Origin: Magnetococcales bacterium
GTDB lineage: Bacteria; Pseudomonadota; Magnetococcia; Magnetococcales; UBA8363
DNA: 64,000 nucleotides
NCBI GenBank assembly: GCA_015228815.1
Contig: JADGCV010000018.1
Span: 1 to 64,000 of the forward strand
Direction of reading: 5' to 3'
Shown: piece after piece, positions 19,046 through 28,443 of the stretch
Layout: each line of letters opens with the position of its first letter
Numbering within the stretch: position 1 is the first letter of the stretch
Position numbers and translations under genes: made by a program
Notes under the pieces: model-generated
Database searches by the model: none
Seen by the model: only the letters and a program-made list of their open reading frames with translations
What the model was told of the DNA's origin: nothing

Positions 19046-20287
19046 GTGGATATTAACCCATTGGATATTTTTCAGGGCATCAGTACATTGGTGTCCTCTT
19101 TCGAAAGCCAACCTTCAATCGCTTTCGCCAGACTGTTTCTCATCGCTCTTGGCTGCGTTCTGATTTATCTTGGGCACAAGGGGGTGCTCGAACCTCTGCT
19201 GATGGTTCCCATGGGGTTGGGCATGGCGGCGGTCAACGCGGGCGTCATGTTTGTTCCACCTTCCATGAATCTTCCGGAGCAGGGAGACAAGGGAACATTG
19301 TTTCTCAACCCGATGATTTCCGAAGGGGAAAAACTGACCTACATACTCCAGGTCGATTTTCTTCAGCCGATTTACATCTATACCTTCTCCAACGGTTTGA
19401 TCGCCTGTCTGGTGTTCATGGGGATCGGATCGCTCCTGGATGTCGGGTACATCATGGCCCGGCCCTTTCAGAGCATGTTCATTGCGGTGTGCGCCGAACT
19501 GGGGACCATCGTGACCTATCCTCTGGGGGTGGCCATCGGTTTGCCCGAGGGGGCGGCCGCCGCCACCTCGACGATCGGCGGGGCGGATGGCCCGATGGTG
19601 CTGTTCGCATCCTTGATGCTGGCCCCGGACATCTTTGTCCCGATCACTGTGGTCGCCTATCTTTATCTGGGGCTGACTTATGGCGGGTATCCCTATCTGA
19701 TCAAGGCGATGATCCCGGAGCATATCCTGGCCATTCCAATGCCGATCGAAAAACCGGTACGGATCACCGCCGGACAGAAGATGGTTTTTGCCATCATCAC
19801 CTGCATCCTTCTCTGTCTGCTGTTTCCGGTCGCCGCTCCTCTGTTTCTCTCCGTGTTTCTTGGGGTGACCATTCGTGAAGCGGGCCTCAAGGATTTTCAT
19901 ACCCTTTTCTCCAATACCGTGCTTTATGGAGCGACCTTCTTCCTTGGTCTGGTTCTCGGCATTCTTTGCGAAGCTGCGACCATCATGAACCCGGTGGTGC
20001 TGCGTCTGCTCGTCCTTGGCATCTTTGCCCTGACCGTGGCAGCCATTGGCGGAATCCTCGGGGGGTATGCGCTTTATTTCTGGTCGGGGAAAAAATACAA
20101 CCCGGTGATTGGCATTGCGGGAGTCAGTTGCGTTCCGACATGTGCCAAGGTGGCGCAAAAGAGTGTTACCAAAGTAAACCGTGAATGCATCATCCTGCCG
20201 CAGGCCATGGGTGCCAATATCAGCGGTGTCATCACCTCGGCCATCCTGGCGGCGGTATTGATCGCCCTTGTGGGGCCGCTCAAATAG
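19046..20287 (+). CDS. Na+-transporting decarboxylase beta subunit (MmdB/OadB type)
   Basis: A 413-residue polytopic membrane protein. It carries the signature STIGGADGPMVLFASLMLAP (Asp181 in GGADGP matches the essential Na+-site Asp of OadB) and, near the end, VSCVPTCAKVAQKSV and ILPQAMGANISGVITSAILA. It decarboxylates carboxybiotin and exports Na+. GTG at 19046 follows an AGGAGGA site. Between the first helices there is a longer extramembrane segment (about residues 70-105) than I recall for OadB. A strong terminator follows, so the four-gene operon ends here. Confidence 0.93.
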   Translation: MDINPLDIFQGISTLVSSFESQPSIAFARLFLIALGCVLIYLGHKGVLEPLLMVPMGLGMAAVNAGVMFVPPSMNLPEQGDKGTLFLNPMISEGEKLTYILQVDFLQPIYIYTFSNGLIACLVFMGIGSLLDVGYIMARPFQSMFIAVCAELGTIVTYPLGVAIGLPEGAAAATSTIGGADGPMVLFASLMLAPDIFVPITVVAYLYLGLTYGGYPYLIKAMIPEHILAIPMPIEKPVRITAGQKMVFAIITCILLCLLFPVAAPLFLSVFLGVTIREAGLKDFHTLFSNTVLYGATFFLGLVLGILCEAATIMNPVVLRLLVLGIFALTVAAIGGILGGYALYFWSGKKYNPVIGIAGVSCVPTCAKVAQKSVTKVNRECIILPQAMGANISGVITSAILAAVLIALVGPLK

Positions 20288-20335
20288 AATAAAACGATTT
20301 TCGGGAAGTGTACTTCCTGGATGGGTTCAATCTGA

Positions 20336-20365
20336 AGACTGCCGTTAGCGGCAGTCTTTTTTTTT
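20336..20365 (+). terminator. Rho-independent terminator of the decarboxylase operon
   Basis: AGACTGCC (20336-20343) pairs with GGCAGTCT (20350-20357) around a 6-base loop and is followed directly by an uninterrupted T run. It lies 48 bases after the beta-subunit stop. A smaller inverted repeat, GGAAGTGTACTTCC, precedes it at 20304-20317. Confidence 0.9.
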
Positions 20366-20478
20366 ATTGGTAAAACGTGGATTGGAACCAGAGGATATGA
20401 AAAAAAAATGATGGACCTGAGAGGGGGGAACAAGGAAAATATCGCAAACAACAGGATTGGGCGGATGGAAAAAAAATG

Positions 20479-20521
20479 CCAGGGGCCGGTAAGAGGGGGG
20501 GAGAGGGGAACCGGCCCCTGG
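20479..20521. repeat. GC-rich inverted repeat
   Basis: CCAGGGGCCGGT (20479-20490) and ACCGGCCCCTGG (20510-20521) form perfect 12-base arms around a 19-base purine-rich loop. No T tract follows on either strand. It may be a REP-like hairpin or mRNA-stabilising element downstream of the decarboxylase operon. Confidence 0.6.
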
Positions 20522-20572
20522 CCATAGGCGTGTGTAACCACAACCTATGTCAAATGCTCACCTATGAGCCTT

Positions 20573-20606
20573 CAGGGGCAGATGAAGGGGGGTACGCCTG
20601 CCCCTG
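20573..20606. repeat. Second GC-rich inverted repeat
   Basis: CAGGGGCA (20573-20580) and TGCCCCTG (20599-20606) are perfect 8-base arms. The arm sequence shares CAGGGGC with the hairpin 60 bases upstream, so the two may be related copies of one element. Confidence 0.5.
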
Positions 20607-20947
20607 GCAAGGACAGGAAATGAATTCCCGTCCTTCCGTGAACCGGTGGCGTCCAAGCACCGGCTGAATCGTCTCAAGAATTTCTCTTCAACAAGAGTCT
20701 ATCAAGACTTGTGCCACATTGAAAAGAATAATGAAAACAACGCTCTGTTGAATAATTTAATTGACGGAAAAAGAAAGTGGAAAATTCTTTTCCGCTGGTC
20801 TCGGGGGACAAGGGGATTTCTGAACGGAGGACCATTCCAAGTTGTTGAAAGATTGGATAGTTTTCTGGAGTGGAAAGATTTTTTCCATGAATGTCAAAAA
20901 GTGCAAATTTCGACAGGTTGTGTCTCTGGGGTGCATTGGACGGTAGA

Positions 20948-20969
20948 CCGGGGGGATGAATCCCCCCGG
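20948..20969 (-). terminator. Terminator-like hairpin downstream of ahcY
   Basis: CCGGGGGGAT (20948-20957) and ATCCCCCCGG (20960-20969) form a near-perfect palindrome 11 bases past the ahcY stop. The stem is very stable, but no U tract follows in the leftward transcript, so it may act with Rho or as a 3' stabiliser. Confidence 0.5.
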
Positions 20970-20980
20970 GTGGGTGCAGG

Positions 20981-22303
20981 TCAATAGCGGTAGTGTTCCG
21001 GTTTGAAGGGACCGTGGACGGGAACACCGATGTAGGCGGCCTGTTTTTCGGTGAGACGGGTCAGTTTGGCGCCCAGTTTGCCGAGGTGCAAACGAGCGAC
21101 CTTTTCGTCGAGTGCCTTGGGGAGGATGTAGACGCCGACGGGATATTTGCCGGGGTTGTTCCACAATTCCAATTGGGCCATGACCTGATTGGTGAACGAA
21201 TTGGACATCACGAAGCTGGGATGACCGGTGGCGCACCCCAGGTTGACCAGACGCCCCTCGGCCAGGACGATGAGCCGTTTGCCATCGGGAAAGATGACAT
21301 GATCGACCTGGGGCTTGATGTTTTCCCAGGTAAGATTGCGGATGCCGGCGATGTCGATTTCCGAGTCGAAATGGCCAATGTTGCAGACGATGGATTGATC
21401 CTTCATGGCATCCATATGCCCGCGGGTGATGACGTTGACGTTGCCGGTGGCGGTGACGAAGATGTTGGCCAGGGGGGCGGCATCCTCCATGGTGACCACG
21501 CGGTAGCCTTCCATGGCCGCCTGCAAGGCACAGATCGGATCGATTTCGGTGATCCATACGGTGGCGCCCAGGCCACGAAAGGCCTGGGCGCATCCCTTGC
21601 CGACATCGCCGTAGCCGCACACCACCGCGATCTTGCCGGCGATCATGACATCGGTCGCCCGTTTGATACCATCGACCAGCGATTCGCGGCAGCCGTACAG
21701 GTTGTCGAATTTGGACTTGGTCACCGAATCATTGACATTGAAGGCGGGAACTTTCAGCACCCCCTGGGCGGCCATTTCATTGAGGCGGTGGACTCCGGTG
21801 GTTGTTTCCTCGGAGATGCCGCGCACCTGGGCCATCAGATCGGCGTATTCGGGGCGATGCATGACGATGGTCAGGTCGCCGCCGTCATCGAGGATCATGT
21901 TGGGGGTCCATCCGTTGGGACCGCGGATCGTTTGTTCGATGCACCACCAGAATTCCTCTTCGGTTTCCCCCTTCCAGGCGAACACCGGGATTCCGGCCTG
22001 GGCGATGGCGGCGGCGGCCTGGTCCTGGGTGGAAAAAATGTTGCAGGAGGACCAGCGTATTTCGGCGCCCAGGGCGACCAGGGTTTCGATCAGGACGGCG
22101 GTCTGGATGGTCATGTGCAGGCAGCCGGCGATCCGCGCCCCCGCCAGGGGTTTTTTGCCGGCATACTCTTCGCGCAGGGCCATGAGACCGGGCATTTCGG
22201 TTTCGGCAATGGCGATTTCCTTGCGTCCCCAGTCTGCCAGGGAAAGATTGGCAACTTTGTAATCGTTTTGCGGCGTGGTTTTCACTCGGGGTTGTGTACT
22301 CAT
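20981..22303 (-). CDS. ahcY: Adenosylhomocysteinase
   Basis: A 440-residue SAH hydrolase, which splits S-adenosylhomocysteine into adenosine and homocysteine. Motifs: [59 protein letters not shown] with the catalytic Lys-Asp region, the NAD-binding [18 protein letters not shown], and the C-terminal KPEHYRY with Lys and Tyr that reach the neighbouring subunit's NAD. It follows metK after a 210-base structured gap and is probably cotranscribed with it, linking SAM production to by-product removal. A GAGGA box lies about 11 bases upstream. Confidence 0.97.
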   Translation of the reverse strand: MSTQPRVKTTPQNDYKVANLSLADWGRKEIAIAETEMPGLMALREEYAGKKPLAGARIAGCLHMTIQTAVLIETLVALGAEIRWSSCNIFSTQDQAAAAIAQAGIPVFAWKGETEEEFWWCIEQTIRGPNGWTPNMILDDGGDLTIVMHRPEYADLMAQVRGISEETTTGVHRLNEMAAQGVLKVPAFNVNDSVTKSKFDNLYGCRESLVDGIKRATDVMIAGKIAVVCGYGDVGKGCAQAFRGLGATVWITEIDPICALQAAMEGYRVVTMEDAAPLANIFVTATGNVNVITRGHMDAMKDQSIVCNIGHFDSEIDIAGIRNLTWENIKPQVDHVIFPDGKRLIVLAEGRLVNLGCATGHPSFVMSNSFTNQVMAQLELWNNPGKYPVGVYILPKALDEKVARLHLGKLGAKLTRLTEKQAAYIGVPVHGPFKPEHYRY

Positions 22304-22429
22304 GGTTGTTTTTATCCTCGGAACGATAATGAACGATGATGGGGTGGGTGGCGACGGTCCCCAAGGAAAAAAGCGTGGAAGTCTGGATACAAAGGGCTGT
22401 ACGGTGGCTACGGAAGGTGTTCGAGTCGT

Positions 22430-22490
22430 GGAGGAAGCGCCCTCCGACCACCTTTCCGGGGTGGGATATGTTCCACTCCCGGGAAAGTGG
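22430..22490 (-). promoter_or_regulatory. Three consecutive hairpins in the metK-ahcY intergenic region
   Basis: Within 61 bases are three perfect 5-bp stem-loops: GGAGG/CCTCC (22430-22445), CCACC/GGTGG (22448-22464) and CCACT/AGTGG (22473-22490). They begin 24 bases after the metK stop and lie in the leader of ahcY. The order and sequences do not match my memory of the SAH riboswitch core, so I call this only a structured leader candidate. Confidence 0.4.
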
Positions 22491-22513
22491 CGGGGCGATC
22501 GGTCTTTGGGACT

Positions 22514-23683
22514 CTAAAGACCCGATGATTGGCGGATGGCTGCGGCCTTGTCGGTCCTTTCCCAATAAAATTCTGGCAACTCGCGGCCAAAATGGCCGTA
22601 GGCGGCGGTTTTGCGGTAGATGGGGCGCAAAAGGTTCAAGGTTTGAATGATGGCTTTCGGGCGCAGGTCGAAATGTTCGCGGATCAATGCCTCGATGTTT
22701 TCATCGGCGATTTTGCCGGTGCCGAAGGTGTTGACCATCATCGAGACCGGTTTGGCGACGCCGATGGCATAGGCAACCTGGACCTCGCAACGGTCCGCCA
22801 CGCCCGAGGCGACAATGTTTTTGGCGATGTAACGTCCCATGTAGGCGGAGGAGCGATCGACCTTGGATGGATCCTTGCCGGAAAAGGCGCCGCCGCCATG
22901 GTAGCCGGCTCCGCCATAGGTATCGACGATAATCTTGCGTCCGGTCAGGCCGCAGTCGCCCACGGGACCGCCGATGACGAACCGTCCGGTTGGATTGACA
23001 TGGTAGGTGACCGATCCCTTGAGGAGGTGGGGTGGAAGTTCCGGTTTGATGATCTCCTCGATGACCGCTTCCTTCAGGCGTTCATGGGCAATATCGGGAT
23101 CGTGCTGCGTCGAGACGACGACGGTATCGATGGCTACCGGTTTGCCTTCTTCATAGCGGATGGTGACCTGGGATTTGGCATCGGGCCTGAGCCAGGAAAG
23201 TTTTCCCTCCTTGCGGACCCGCGCCTGGCGTTCCATGATCCGGTGGGCGTAGTGGATCGGGGCGGGCATGAGTTGCGGGGTTTCGTTGCAGGCAAAACCG
23301 AACATCAATCCCTGATCCCCGGCCCCCTGGTCCAGATCCAGCCCCTGGCCCTCGTTGACGCCCTGGGCAATGTCGGGTGATTGTTTGTCCAGACTGACCA
23401 GCACGGCGCACGAGGCGTAATCGAACCCCATCTTTTCGGTCGAGTTGTAACCGATCTCCTTGATGGCCTCCCGCACCGTCGCCGGGTAGTCGATGACCGC
23501 CCGGGTGGTGATTTCACCGGCGATGATGGCCATGCCGGTGGTGATCATGGTTTCGCAGGCAACCCTGCTTTTGGGATCCTGTTCCAGGAGGGCATCGAGA
23601 ATGCCGTCGGAAATTCTGTCGGCCATTTTGTCGGGATGCCCTTCCGAAACCGATTCGGAGGTAAAAAGATAGTTCCTGCTCAT
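22514..23683 (-). CDS. metK: S-adenosylmethionine synthase
   Basis: A 389-residue MetK that makes SAM from methionine and ATP. It begins [19 protein letters not shown] with the ATP-binding His, and has the signatures [31 protein letters not shown] and [20 protein letters not shown]. The upstream in-frame ATG at 23698 would add five residues. ATG 23683 has a GGAG about 9 bases upstream and gives the standard N-terminus. The 184 bases upstream, to rapZ, contain a CCCCGGGG palindrome near 23740 but no riboswitch I can recognise. Confidence 0.96.
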   Translation of the reverse strand: MSRNYLFTSESVSEGHPDKMADRISDGILDALLEQDPKSRVACETMITTGMAIIAGEITTRAVIDYPATVREAIKEIGYNSTEKMGFDYASCAVLVSLDKQSPDIAQGVNEGQGLDLDQGAGDQGLMFGFACNETPQLMPAPIHYAHRIMERQARVRKEGKLSWLRPDAKSQVTIRYEEGKPVAIDTVVVSTQHDPDIAHERLKEAVIEEIIKPELPPHLLKGSVTYHVNPTGRFVIGGPVGDCGLTGRKIIVDTYGGAGYHGGGAFSGKDPSKVDRSSAYMGRYIAKNIVASGVADRCEVQVAYAIGVAKPVSMMVNTFGTGKIADENIEALIREHFDLRPKAIIQTLNLLRPIYRKTAAYGHFGRELPEFYWERTDKAAAIRQSSGL

Positions 23684-23867
23684 TCCATGAGTCTCCATTG
23701 CAAGATGAACCCCAGTGGGACCCCGATGTATACCCCGGGGCGGCCTACTGCCAGGAGTGGATATTAATTGCGTCTACTTTAAACAAATGAATTCAATTTG
23801 TCATGGGCAATGTCCTTGTATTGGGCATTTCCGGGTCCAGAATCAAGGACAAAAGGATGCGTTTCCG

Positions 23868-24749
23868 TTACCGTTCCAGTTCCCGGTGGCGCACCAATAC
23901 CTGATACCCCATGGAATCAAGTCGTTGTGACAATTGCCGCACCAGGAATACCGATCGATGGTGGCCGCCGGTGCATCCGATATCGATGGTAAAATAGTGT
24001 TTTTTCTCCATTTCGTAGCGTGGCAGGAGGTAGGCGAACAATTCCACGAGACGATCGAGGAAGGATTGGACGTCGCCATCCTGGGCGAGGAACGCCTGGA
24101 CGGGGGCCTCCAGTCCGGTCAGGTCTCTGAGTTCGGGGAGGTAGTAGGGATTGGGAAGAAAACGCGCATCCAGGACCATATCGGCGTCGGTATTGATGCC
24201 GTACTTGAAGCCGAAGGAGCGCAGGACGATGATTAGATTCGCGGAGGTTTTTGTCTCGAAAAGACGTTGCAGCCGTTCCTTGTGTTCGGGCAGAGTGGTT
24301 TTGGAAGTATCCAGGATTGTGTTCGCCATCGCCCGAAGTGGTTGCAAACCATTTATTTCTTTCAGGACTGCCTCGCTTACGGTACGATTTTCGGCCATGG
24401 GATGCCTGCGGCGTGTTTCGCGATAGCGCGAAACCAACACTTCGGGTTTGGCTTCGAGAAAGACCAGTTCCATTCGCCGTGTTTTGTGGGAAAGGGTTTC
24501 GAGGATCGATTTCAATGATGCGATGTCGTATCCTTCATGCCAATGCAACCCGATGGCCCATCGTTTTGCAGTGTCCGGCGCGGCGCGGCTGTGTTCGATC
24601 AGGGAGAGGATGCCTTCGGGCGGAGGATTGTCCATCCACGAAAAACCCATATCCTGAAGATGTTTCAGGGAACTGGAGATTCCCGCCCCGGAACAACCGG
24701 TCAGGATCACCAGATGGCTGATTTGTTTCTCCGGATTCATTCCATCCAC
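23868..24749 (-). CDS. rapZ: RapZ-family RNase adapter protein with altered P-loop
   Basis: A 293-residue RapZ/YvcJ family protein. In enterobacteria RapZ delivers the sRNA GlmZ to RNase E and binds glucosamine-6-phosphate. Family motifs include FLEAKPEVLVSRYRETRRRHP, VLRSFGFKYGI, DARFLPNPYY and IGCTGGHHRSVFL. The Walker A region reads LTGCSGAGISSS: the nucleotide-contacting Lys of GxxGxGKS is Ile, confirmed from codon ATC in the DNA. ATP/GTP binding is therefore doubtful, although the C-terminal RNA-binding and sugar-sensing domain looks intact. It follows rpoN by 18 bases. The hpf and ptsN genes that often sit between them are missing. Confidence 0.88.
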   Translation of the reverse strand: MDGMNPEKQISHLVILTGCSGAGISSSLKHLQDMGFSWMDNPPPEGILSLIEHSRAAPDTAKRWAIGLHWHEGYDIASLKSILETLSHKTRRMELVFLEAKPEVLVSRYRETRRRHPMAENRTVSEAVLKEINGLQPLRAMANTILDTSKTTLPEHKERLQRLFETKTSANLIIVLRSFGFKYGINTDADMVLDARFLPNPYYLPELRDLTGLEAPVQAFLAQDGDVQSFLDRLVELFAYLLPRYEMEKKHYFTIDIGCTGGHHRSVFLVRQLSQRLDSMGYQVLVRHRELER

Positions 24750-24767
24750 TCCAGGTGTTTCTCCCGA

Positions 24768-26294
24768 TCATTCGCTATCGCCTTTCGGGGCCAATTGCTT
24801 GCGGCGCGAGGAAGAAGGGATGTTCAGGGCGTCGCGATATTTGGCCACGGTCCGCCGGGCGACGTCGATTCCCTGTTCCCGAAGCAGTTTGGCCAGTTTT
24901 TCATCCGAGAATGGCCGATTGGGTGGTTCACTGTCCACAAGTTTGCGAATCTTGTATTTGACGGCCTCGGACGAATGATTTTCTCCCCCGGTTTGCGAAC
25001 CCAGCGAGGAGGAAAAGAAAAACTTGAGTTCGAAAATTCCCCGCGGGGTGTGCATGTATTTATTGCTGGTGACGCGCGATGTGGTCGATTCATGGACGCC
25101 GATGTCATCGGCGACATCCTTGAGGATCAGGGGTTTGAGGTATTCCTGCCCATGATCGAGAAAATCCTTCTGGAAGCGGACGATGCTTTCGGCGACCCGG
25201 AAGATGGTGCTCGAACGTTGTTCAAGGCTTTTGATCAACCATTGGGCCGAACGGGCGTTGTCGGCCAGGAATCGTTTGTCCTGCGAGGATATGTTGCTGC
25301 CAAGGGCCGCTTCATAGGCACGATTGATGCGGAGGCGGGGTTGGGTTTCGGGATTGATCTCGACGACCCATTCGCCATCGATCTTCCGGACGAACACGTC
25401 GGGGACGATATAGTTGGCCTGATCGCTGCCGTAGGCCAGTCCCGGTTTTGGGTTGAGCGATTGGATGACCGCGACGGCATCGCTCAGTTCCTCTTCGTCA
25501 AGTTTGAGCAGGCGTTTGAGTTTGCGAAAATCCCTGCGCGCAAGATCTTCAAGGTTTTCCAGAAGCTGGGTGTAGGGGGGATGAGCCATCCCTTCGTTTT
25601 TCAATTGAAGATAAAGGCATTCCGCCAGATTGCGGGCGCCGATGCCGGCGGGGTCGAAGGATTGGATCAGGATCAGGGCGTCCTCCAGGTCCTCCTCGGA
25701 GGCGCCGGTCATCTCGGCGATGGCATGCAGGCTGGTGGTGAGATAACCGTTTTCATCGATGGCATCGATCAGGGTCAGTCCCAGGGACCGTTCCCGTTCG
25801 TTCAAGGCGGAAACCCCCAGTTGCCAGACCAGGTGGTCTTGAAGGGTCTGGCTTCCGGTGAGGGTGTTTTCCAGGGGTGGCGCTTCGGTACTGGTGGAAT
25901 TCTCGAAGGGCAGGGCCGAATAGCTGTCGCCGTAGACATCATCCCAGGAGGCATCGACCTGAAGTTCTTCACCCAGGCTCGATTCGCTCCCTTCACGATC
26001 CAGTTTGTCCCGTTCCTTGACGATATCGACGCCATCGGGCCGGATGGGAAAGGACTCTTCCCCCTCGGAACCATAATGTTCCCCGGAATCGTCCTGTTTT
26101 TCCGCGCCGGAGGCATCGGCCCCCTCGTCCGGACCATCTTCCCGTTCGAGAAGTGGATTTTTTTCGAGTTCCTCCTGCAGATAGTCCGCCAGATCCAGGC
26201 TGGACATCTGTAACAGTTTGATGGCCATTTGCAGTTGGGGCGTCATCACCAACTGCATGCCCATCCGGAGTTTGAGTTCCAAACCTAAGGCCAT
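24768..26294 (-). CDS. rpoN: RNA polymerase sigma-54 factor
   Basis: A 508-residue sigma-54. Region I is clear at the N-terminus (LRMGMQLVMTPQLQMAIKLLQM, Gln/Leu-rich activator-contact region), followed by an acidic linker (about residues 45-120) and the core-binding domain. The HTH includes DIGVHESTTSRVTSNKYMHT, and the C-terminal RpoN box is ARRTVAKYRD at residues 479-488. It directs transcription from -24/-12 promoters with enhancer-binding proteins. It lies in the conserved lptB-rpoN neighbourhood, 15 bases after lptB. Confidence 0.96.
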   Translation of the reverse strand: MALGLELKLRMGMQLVMTPQLQMAIKLLQMSSLDLADYLQEELEKNPLLEREDGPDEGADASGAEKQDDSGEHYGSEGEESFPIRPDGVDIVKERDKLDREGSESSLGEELQVDASWDDVYGDSYSALPFENSTSTEAPPLENTLTGSQTLQDHLVWQLGVSALNERERSLGLTLIDAIDENGYLTTSLHAIAEMTGASEEDLEDALILIQSFDPAGIGARNLAECLYLQLKNEGMAHPPYTQLLENLEDLARRDFRKLKRLLKLDEEELSDAVAVIQSLNPKPGLAYGSDQANYIVPDVFVRKIDGEWVVEINPETQPRLRINRAYEAALGSNISSQDKRFLADNARSAQWLIKSLEQRSSTIFRVAESIVRFQKDFLDHGQEYLKPLILKDVADDIGVHESTTSRVTSNKYMHTPRGIFELKFFFSSSLGSQTGGENHSSEAVKYKIRKLVDSEPPNRPFSDEKLAKLLREQGIDVARRTVAKYRDALNIPSSSRRKQLAPKGDSE

Positions 26295-26309
26295 GAACTT
26301 CCCTTGCGT

Positions 26310-27065
26310 CTAATCGAGCCTGAATGTTTCTCCAAGATACATTTGCCGGACCTGTTCATCGCGGACCACCGTGTCGGGAAGACCTCGTGCCAGGACCCGA
26401 CCTTGGGAAAGGATATAGGCTCTGTCGCAAATTCCCAAGGTCTCACGAACATTGTGGTCGGTGATCAGGATACCGATTCCTCTTTGTTTCAGGTGGAGGA
26501 TGATGGAACGGATGTCTTCGATGGCCAGTGGATCGACTCCGGCGAAGGGTTCGTCCAGAAGGATGAACCGGGGTTCGATGGCCAGGGCCCGGGCGACCTC
26601 GACCCGGCGGCGTTCACCACCTGAAAGGGTATAGCCCATGGACCGGGCCAGGTGCGAGACACCCAGTTCGACAAGGAGTTCCTCCAGTTTTTCCAGTCTT
26701 TGCTCCCGTGTCAACGGCAATGTTTCAAGAATGGCCAGAATATTGTCCCGGACCGATAGTTTACGAAATACCGAGGGTTCCTGGGGCAGGTAGGAGATGC
26801 CGCGGCGGGCCCGAAGATACATGGCATCGTTGGTGATGTCACGACCGTCGAGCCAGATGGACCCTTTGTCGGGGGCGACGAGGCCGACGATCATGTAGAA
26901 TGTGGTGGTCTTGCCGGCGCCATTGGGGCCCAGAAGACCGACGACCTCGCCAGCGACAAGTTTAAGGCCGACATCATCGACGACCTGACGGCCACGATAG
27001 CTTTTCCCCAGGCCGAGGGCCATTACGGAGCCCCGTTCCAGGATGGACTCGTGTTCCCTGGCCAT
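26310..27065 (-). CDS. lptB: LPS export ABC transporter ATP-binding protein
   Basis: A 251-residue ATPase of the LptB2FG LPS extractor. Walker A is GPNGAGKTT (residues 46-54), the ABC signature is LSGGE (147-151) and Walker B is ILLDEP (168-173). [17 protein letters not shown] is the Q-loop region typical of LptB. It lies 1 base after the lptA stop. Membrane partners LptF and LptG are not in the window. An N-terminal lead of about 15 residues is longer than in most orthologues, so the true start might be internal. Confidence 0.96.
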   Translation of the reverse strand: MAREHESILERGSVMALGLGKSYRGRQVVDDVGLKLVAGEVVGLLGPNGAGKTTTFYMIVGLVAPDKGSIWLDGRDITNDAMYLRARRGISYLPQEPSVFRKLSVRDNILAILETLPLTREQRLEKLEELLVELGVSHLARSMGYTLSGGERRRVEVARALAIEPRFILLDEPFAGVDPLAIEDIRSIILHLKQRGIGILITDHNVRETLGICDRAYILSQGRVLARGLPDTVVRDEQVRQMYLGETFRLD

Positions 27066-27066
27066 G

Positions 27067-27831
27067 TCAATCGCCCGGCTCCTGGCCGGGGCGTTGTGTG
27101 GGGCGGGCTTCGGGGAGGGGGTATCGTTGGCGCGGGGTGGCCGTGATGGCGTTTGATTCCACGGCAGCGGATGGTTTGGCGGGATCGACCTTTCTGGGGG
27201 TAGCCCCCTTGGGACCCGGAGTTTTTTCGACGCCGATCAGTTCCGGAAGGGTGCCGGGTGGACCATCCTTTTCGACTTTTCCCGACGGGGTGATGCGGGC
27301 GGAGACCCGGTTGTTGCCACCGCCGCTCTGGACCGAAACCTTGTCGATGCGAAGATCGGTTCCCAGGGTCAGGAGGATTCGTTTTCCTTCAAGATGATCC
27401 TGTCCTCGTTGGATGGAGGCGTTGTTCTGACCGCCGACGAGTTCCAGGGTGCGTTGGCCGACGCTGTAGACCGCCGAGGTTGCCACCCCGTGATTTTCCC
27501 CTTGATCGATGGCGACATGACCATCCGCCTTGACCTCGCGCACACTGCCGCGCCCACGGCCCGATTGCGGCTTCATGATGTAGTGGACCGTCATGCGGTC
27601 CGAGGTGATGCGCATGTGACCGTCTTCCGCCACGACATTGCCGGAGAATGTCGCGGTCTGGAGTTTTTGATCCATTTCCAGGGCATCGGCGGTCACGACC
27701 AGGCTGTTGCCGTTTGCCGCGCCGCCACTGGAGACGCCAAGAAGGCCCAGGGCCACGAAGTGTCGGACGAGCGATCGCAAGGGCCCCTTTCGTGGCACGC
27801 CACCGGTCCATGACTGGTTCAGGAACCCCAC
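27067..27831 (-). CDS. lptA: LPS transport periplasmic protein LptA
   Basis: A 254-residue protein with an N-terminal signal segment ([18 protein letters not shown]) and an OstA/LptA jellyroll domain: [20 protein letters not shown], then [20 protein letters not shown]. It builds the periplasmic bridge that moves LPS to the outer membrane. The C-terminal 80 residues are Pro/Lys-rich and longer than in E. coli LptA (about 185 residues in total). It overlaps lptC by 13 bases. Confidence 0.92.
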   Translation of the reverse strand: MGFLNQSWTGGVPRKGPLRSLVRHFVALGLLGVSSGGAANGNSLVVTADALEMDQKLQTATFSGNVVAEDGHMRITSDRMTVHYIMKPQSGRGRGSVREVKADGHVAIDQGENHGVATSAVYSVGQRTLELVGGQNNASIQRGQDHLEGKRILLTLGTDLRIDKVSVQSGGGNNRVSARITPSGKVEKDGPPGTLPELIGVEKTPGPKGATPRKVDPAKPSAAVESNAITATPRQRYPLPEARPTQRPGQEPGD

Positions 27832-28412
27832 GCTCCATTCTCCTTGACGCGATCCTTGTTGAACATCACCTTCACCTTGTCGTGTACCCGAAGGATTTGC
27901 GTTTCCTGATCAAGCGTGAATCCGACCCCTTCCAGTTGATGGTTTTCCCCCTCCAGACGGAACGCCTGATCGGTATACAGTATTTGCCTGTTGGGATCAA
28001 ACCGCAACCAGTTGGTTGTCAGCACGTTGAAGGGACCGTTCGTTGCCGTGACCTCGCCGTGAAAAATGACGGCGTGTGTTTCGTTGTTGACCGCTCCCTG
28101 TCTGGAGGTCACCATCATTTTTCCCCCATCCTTGAAATACACTTCCAAATGAGGTTGTTCGATGACGATGTTGTCGTCTCTGGCGCGGACGGCACTTTTG
28201 GCGTTCAGGGTCCAGCGCGTTTCCCGTCCTTCGAACTGCACCATGCTCGGATCGGTGACCATGGCGCCTTCGGGTCCGGTCTTGAGCATCAATAACGGTC
28301 CGCCTCCCGATTGTTGCAACAAATACCATGCCAATCCCGCCAGGATCAGCAGGGCAAGGGCGAGAAACAGGTATTTAAGATGACCCGTCACTCGGGCCGA
28401 CAAGGATTTCAT
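27819..28412 (-). CDS. lptC: LPS export system protein LptC
   Basis: A 197-residue inner-membrane protein with one N-terminal helix (YLFLALALLILAGLAWYLL) and a periplasmic jellyroll (MVQFEGRETRWTLNAKSAVR, DGGKMMVTSRQGAVNNE). It accepts LPS from LptB2FG and passes it to LptA. Sequence conservation in this family is low; position between kdsC and lptA, topology and length support the call. Confidence 0.9.
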   Translation of the reverse strand: MKSLSARVTGHLKYLFLALALLILAGLAWYLLQQSGGGPLLMLKTGPEGAMVTDPSMVQFEGRETRWTLNAKSAVRARDDNIVIEQPHLEVYFKDGGKMMVTSRQGAVNNETHAVIFHGEVTATNGPFNVLTTNWLRFDPNRQILYTDQAFRLEGENHQLEGVGFTLDQETQILRVHDKVKVMFNKDRVKENGAWGS

Positions 28413-28443
28413 GGGCGATCCGTGTCATGATTCATCGGAGGGT

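Larger units (their letters stand above)
20366..20947. other. Intergenic region between convergent genes
   Basis: No gene is supported in this stretch. It contains two GC-rich hairpins (20479-20521 and 20573-20606), annotated separately, and otherwise A/T-richer filler. Short open frames here lack ribosome-binding sites and recognisable protein features. Confidence 0.5.

Noticed and set aside
20993-22339. Rightward 448-codon open frame
   Set aside because: It is entirely antisense to ahcY and its translation is a Gly/Asp/His-rich shadow with no family features.
22304-22513. Canonical SAH riboswitch
   Set aside because: The CGAGGAGCGCUGC and GGCUCG core, as I recall it, is not found in the ahcY leader. 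Only generic hairpins are seen.
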